From the NCBI GenBank assembly GCA_019137255.1, contig WPDH01000174.1, forward strand, positions 62,001 to 126,000: a stretch of DNA of 64,000 bases, in the 5' to 3' direction. The first letter of the stretch is position 1; each line of letters starts with the position of its first letter. Below, piece by piece: positions 59,499 to 64,000 of this stretch. The DNA is from Corinectria fuckeliana (taxonomy: Eukaryota > Ascomycota > Sordariomycetes > Hypocreales > Nectriaceae). The position numbers were made by a program, and so were the translations under genes. The notes beneath the pieces were generated by a model, which had not been told where the DNA came from, ran no database searches, and saw nothing but the letters and a program-made list of their open reading frames with translations.

Positions 59499-60183
59499 GC
59501 AGATGGATGTTATTCGATTCACTCCCCAAGTCGAAAGAAGGGGGGTGGGGGATTTGGGTCTTTGGAAACTGGAACAGAACTCATGGCTGGGCCGGAGTGA
59601 CGGGACTGGTTGCATGCATATACACACATATATACAGCGGCTACAATGGCGTTATGGGATTGAAAGGTTACTGGACTGGTTCAGAGTTCTTATAAGGGAT
59701 GGAGGAGTTTTTGTACTTTAGAAACTGGACATGGAAACCGAGTCTAATCATAACTTGACATGTTTATCACCAAAAGCATGAACATAATGGTACCGTGGGA
59801 ATGTAATCGCCAGTGATCGGACTTGGCCATCACTATCCATCCAGTCTTCACATCAAAGGTGGTAAATACGTTCTTCTTCAACGGCTCTCCAATGACCCGT
59901 CCGTCTATTGCATTCCCTTCCCATCCATATACTCATCCTGTGAGAAAATTCCACAACGCTAACAGATCCGTTCCATCCCAGACCGTCCCACTCTTTTTTG
60001 GTCCCCGGTCTCAGGTCTCTGGTATTCTAAAAAAGACCTCCTGCACGTTATATACTTTATCATGCACCCATCATACGTGCGTAAATCTTCGTCATTCGTG
60101 GCCTCGCGTACCGTCTTCTCCACGGTCCATGCGGGCTGTATAACTTTTCCCGCCGTCATCAAATATCGTAGCCGTACCTTTCC
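59499..60183. other. Convergent 3' flanks
   Basis: About 680 bases between the stops of the TAPT1-like gene (plus) and KAP123 (minus). Contains TA-rich ATATATACA runs near 59626. No gene. Confidence 0.55.
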
Positions 60184-63100
60184 TCACTGGATGCCAGCCA
60201 GCTTCACTAGGCCAGGGTTGTTGGCCAGGAGGTCAGGCTTGGCCTTGTACAAGACCTGCACCGTGCGTTGCAGGGTCTCGCGGGTATCTTGCTCGAGCTG
60301 CTCCTCAGGGGGGCTGAGAACCTTCTCGAAGACGCCAATCAGCTGGGGAGTGAGCTGCTCGACAGTAGGGTTGGAGACCTCGTATAGCTTGTATATGCAC
60401 TGGTAGATGGGCGCATTCTCCTCATAGTCCTCCGACAGAGGCAGGACGTTGACGACAGCGGGTAGGGCCTGTGCAACAAAGCCAGTGTCGGGGTTCTTGA
60501 TCATCATGCGGCACAGAGATCCGGCGACGTTGTCCGTCATGCGCATCTCGTTGACAGTCAGGAGAGGCTCGAGCTTCTCCCAAAGGGTAGGGTAGAGAGG
60601 GAAAGTCTTGGCGGTGTCCGCAGAGTTCAGGACAACAAGACCAATGGCGTAAGCTGCGTTAGACTTGGCGAGAGGGTCGGGGTCCGTGAGACGTCGCACG
60701 AGGGCCTGGCCGAGCGACCCGGTGAAGGGAGTGATGGCCTCGCCGGTGTACTTGGTGATCTCGGCGATGGTGCCGACAGCAGTGGAGCGGTGAAGGTCCT
60801 CGGTGGAGCTAGCAAGCTTAAGGATAGGTCTCTCGAAGATCTTCCAGAGCTCTCCGAAAGAGGTGCCGAGAGCCGCGGCAAGGCCGACAACAACGTCAAG
60901 GGCAGTGTCGATGACCAGCCAGTCGTACTCGGACGAGCCAGCATCGACCTCTTGCTCCTCCTCCTCGTCCCCGAGATCCTGCTGGCAGGGGTGCGATCGG
61001 GTAATGATAAGACCAACGACCGACACGACCTCCTCGAGCATGCCCTCCTTGGCAACGAGCACAGCGGGGCCACATGCCTTAAGCGTGGCAGCAACGTTGC
61101 GGTTGATGTCGGTGATGACGGAGCTAATGAATAGTTAGCATCAAGACTCTACAAAGTGCAAGGTAATTTTATGGTGAGGATGCCATTGGAATCAGAAGTA
61201 GATTAGACGTTTTCTCAGCAACCGCAAAGTGCGTCTGAGTGAGCTGGGTATAACGCAAGGTATTTCATCATTTTGGCACAAGGAATGGGACATGGGAGAA
61301 AGTAAAAGAACTGACCGTTCGCTGTCCTCGGACCAGATGCCCATAGTGGCCTTCTGGAGAGCCTGACCCATGACGATGAGAGAGGCAGGGGGGCTGTGCT
61401 TGGGGGGCATGCCGGGCTCCCACTTGACGCCGGCACCCTCTTCCCAAACCTGGAAGACACGGGCGTAGGTGCGCCAGAGAGTTGAAATGGCCGTCTTTCG
61501 GCATCCCTCGTAGGTGTGCTCGGCAAAGGGGGAAACCTTCTCGATGGTCTGCTCGACATACGTCTCCAGATTGGCGCTGTTGCACGAATTGGAGATGACA
61601 TCACCGAGCACGTCGAGAGCAATCTCCTGCTCGAGAGCGACAGCGGTCACAGCACCAAGGTCATCGAGATCCTCAATGTCATCCCAGTCGTCATCGCCGC
61701 CAGTAGCAATGGTCAAGTCGTCATCAGTGTTGGGAGCCTTGACCTTGACACGCTTGCCACCGACAACGATAGCACCGTCGCCGAGTTGGCTGGCATCGAC
61801 ACCAGGCAGTTCAATCTCCTCCTCCTCGAGCTCAAGGGAGTCAAAGAGACCCTTGAAGACGCCGGCAAGGAAGTGGTCGAACTGCTCGTGGTAGACCTTG
61901 GACAGGTTCGACCACAGGATGAAGCTGGTCTCCTTGAGACGGGGGTTGTCCAGATGAAGAGCCTCCTCGCTAGCCTTCATCAGGTCCATCACGTAAGGCT
62001 GGAAAGACTCGGGGCCAACAGCCATGGCGATACGGCCGAGACTGTCACAGGTGGAGCTCCGGAGCTCCATGGCCTCGTCGCTGTCCTTGATGGTGACGAA
62101 CGTTCCGAGGGAGGTCATAACATCCTTGAAGAACGGCTCGAAGGCATTCTCCATAGAGGAGGCGATGGCACCAATGGCGGAAGCGGCGGCGGCCTTTACA
62201 CCGTAGTCCTCGTGATCAAGAAGGCGGACCATGGGGCCGATCAGGCTGGGACCGTATTGGGCCATGATCTTGGTGTCGATGCCATCACCGAAGGTGTCCA
62301 GAGCACCGCACGCGCAGCGGATAATGGCGACGTTCTTCTTGTCGGTTCCAGCAGATGAAGCGGCCTCGAGGTTCTTAAGAACGGCGGAGATGATCTGCTC
62401 GTGGTGGGAGGACATCTCATCCGCCATCTCTTCGGCGAGGTGAATCAGGCCGACAAGGGAAGCATGTCGGACCTGAGTCTCGCTATCGCAGAGAAGGTTG
62501 ATGATGGTAGGCAGGAGGGGCTGGAGCTGGGTGGAGATGAAGTCGGGGGCACCCTCGGCGGCGTTGCCCAGGGCGAGCATAGCAGCCATGCGGAACTGGG
62601 GGTTCTGGTGGGTGGCAAAGCCGGGGAACTGCTCGAGGAGAGGCAGGATGGCTTGGCGGGGGGGCATCTCGTTGGCAAGGGTGTCGATGAGGCTGATGGC
62701 AGTGCGGGCAGGAGACATGTCCTCCTCGTCCTCGGAGTCAAGCTCGGTGACGATCTGCATGGCCTTGACCATGAGTTGGGCAGCCATGTCCTTCATGGAC
62801 TGGATCTTCATACGGCGGTAGCGGACGCACTGAATGAGGAAGGCAAGGGCCTGGGATCGGGCATCGTCCTCGGCGTTGGTGTTGGCGGCCAGATCAACCA
62901 TGAACTGAAGGAGATCGCGCAGGTGAAGGGCCAGCAGGGAAGAGTCGTAAGCGATGTAGGAGTGGAAGACCTCAAAGACAATCTTGTAGCTCTCCTCATC
63001 CTCAGCCTCGACGCTAGCCTTGAGGATGTTGACCAGGCTGGGGACGAAGCTCTGCATGGCCTTGACGGCCTGGGGATCCTCCTCGGGCTCGACGATCATC

Positions 63101-63824
63101 AGGATGGCACCAATGGCACGCACGATGTTGACGCGGACCTCCTTGCTCTGGGGATCTTCAATGCGGGACTGGAAGAGCTCGAGGAGCTGGTGGGTGTGGT
63201 CGCTGAAGTGGGTGGGATCCTCCTCAAGCATGGCGTACAGCAGGAACGAGCCGACCTCGCGAGCAACGACGCTGTCGCTGTTGTTGAGCGGCAGCAGCTG
63301 CTTCAGGAAATCCTCGCCCTCGCCCTGCTCCATGTCGGAGCTGACGATGCCCGCGACGAGGCGGGATAGCGAGTGGCGGACGGGAGCCGCCGACTCCTGG
63401 AGGGCGCCATCGAGCAGGTGGGTTCGAGCAAGCTGGCGCTGGTCCGCGGGCGTCTTCTCCCAGTACTTGGGGACTAGGCGAAGGGCCTGGACGGAAGCGA
63501 GCTGTCGAACGCCGGCGTCGCCGTGGGTTAGGGAGATCTCGACCAGCGCGAGCAGCGACTCAGGCTGGGAGTAGAAGTTCTTCTGGAGGTCGGCAGTGAC
63601 GGCCTTGACCTGCTCCGTGTTGGCTGCGAGAGGAGACCAGTCAGTAAACAAGTCTTCCGAGACAGAAAGAACAACAAAGGCAAGCTTTTCACCCAGGTTG
63701 AGGGGTACCCAACGCGAGCGATCTGAAGACGACGCTGTGCAGCAGACCAAAAGCGACAGCAAAGGACAGTGGACTTACGGACTTGACTCCCCTGGAGCAG
63801 CTGGGCGAGCTTCTCCTTGTCCAT
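60184..63824 (-). CDS. KAP123: Karyopherin Kap123 / importin-4
   Basis: Three exons on the minus strand: 63824-63779, 63623-61316, 61123-60184; 1097 residues, close to yeast Kap123 (1113). It is a HEAT-repeat superhelix that imports ribosomal proteins and histones H3/H4 through nuclear pores. The start MDKEKLAQLLQGSQV is spliced to PNTEQVKAVTADLQ, and the importin-beta N-terminal helices carry LLALVEISLTHGD. HEAT repeats run throughout. A characteristic acidic insertion (DDDWDDIEDLDDL) lies about 670-690, and the C-terminus (QLIGVFEKVLSPPEEQLEQD) is typical of the Kap123/IPO4 branch. Introns are 155 and 192 bases, longer than elsewhere in the window, so small extra exons cannot be excluded. 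Confidence 0.96.
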
Positions 63825-64000
63825 GATTCCTGCCGGGTGCTGTGGTGCAACGACACGACAAAAAGCTGATGAATGAAAGAAAGGAAGAAGGGTTTCGCGT
63901 GGGAGGCCCACGGTCGAAAAATTTGGGTTGGAGACGGGAGAAAAAAAACCTCGACGGAGCTGCCCCGCTTTGGGTCGTCGTCCCAGACGCGACTCTCTAC
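63825..64000. promoter_or_regulatory. 5' flank of KAP123
   Basis: The 5' leader and part of the promoter of KAP123 run to the window edge. No TATA box is seen. Confidence 0.5.

Noticed and set aside
62401..63369. 322-residue plus-strand open frame
   Set aside because: Antisense shadow of KAP123 with low-complexity Gly/Leu/Asp composition.

Overview
The window is nuclear DNA of a filamentous ascomycete, most likely a Sordariomycete. Evidence: short spliceosomal introns of 50-90 bases with GT..AG ends, Neurospora-type dispersed 5S rRNA genes, fungal-only domains (Clr5, CBM1, PIR-like repeats, a fungal STAND-type N-terminal domain) and a heavily RIP-mutated AT-rich block. Genus cannot be told from the sequence. 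GH74-CBM1 xyloglucanase and sugar and drug transporters suggest a plant-biomass or plant-associated lifestyle.

Layout. 1-5211 is a TA-rich, gene-free block with 52-bp terminal inverted repeats: a dead, RIP-mutated DNA element. 5.4-16 kb is an accessory-type region with well separated genes: a secreted aspartylglucosaminidase, a DHA2 drug transporter, a GH74 xyloglucanase with a CBM1, and a fungal-N-domain protein carrying a degenerate retropepsin fold. 16.8-21.2 kb holds one very long disordered protein with internal tandem repeats. 21.4-27 kb is a compact housekeeping block: GPI16 and LUC7 are divergent from a 288-bp shared promoter, followed by an RGG/coiled-coil protein and a nucleoside deoxyribosyltransferase-like enzyme. 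27-31 kb holds a doubtful membrane protein and a Clr5-ankyrin protein. 31-40 kb is gene-poor and carries a cytosolic-type GH18 endo-beta-N-acetylglucosaminidase, a tRNA-like relic, two 5S rRNA genes and a small zinc-binding protein. 40.7-47.5 kb has a 16-exon dynamin-like GTPase with one in-frame TGA, then an MFS sugar transporter. 48.9-49.9 kb is a frameshifted six-hairpin glycosidase pseudogene. 51-64 kb is mostly core genes: PIR-like wall protein, WBP4-type splicing factor, dienelactone hydrolase, TAPT1/Emp65 membrane protein and the karyopherin KAP123.

There is no biosynthetic cluster. Functional themes recur loosely: N-glycoprotein breakdown (ENGase and aspartylglucosaminidase, 27 kb apart), GPI/wall biology (GPI16, PIR-like protein) and U1/spliceosome factors (LUC7, WBP4-like).

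The most notable signals are the pair of 5S rRNA genes that differ at 12 positions, ten of which form five compensated base pairs, with a shared upstream element at identical spacing; the GTPase gene that is intact across 16 exons apart from one TGA; and the aspartic-protease fold that has lost its catalytic triad. Exon coordinates below were built by hand from splice signals and frame continuity.
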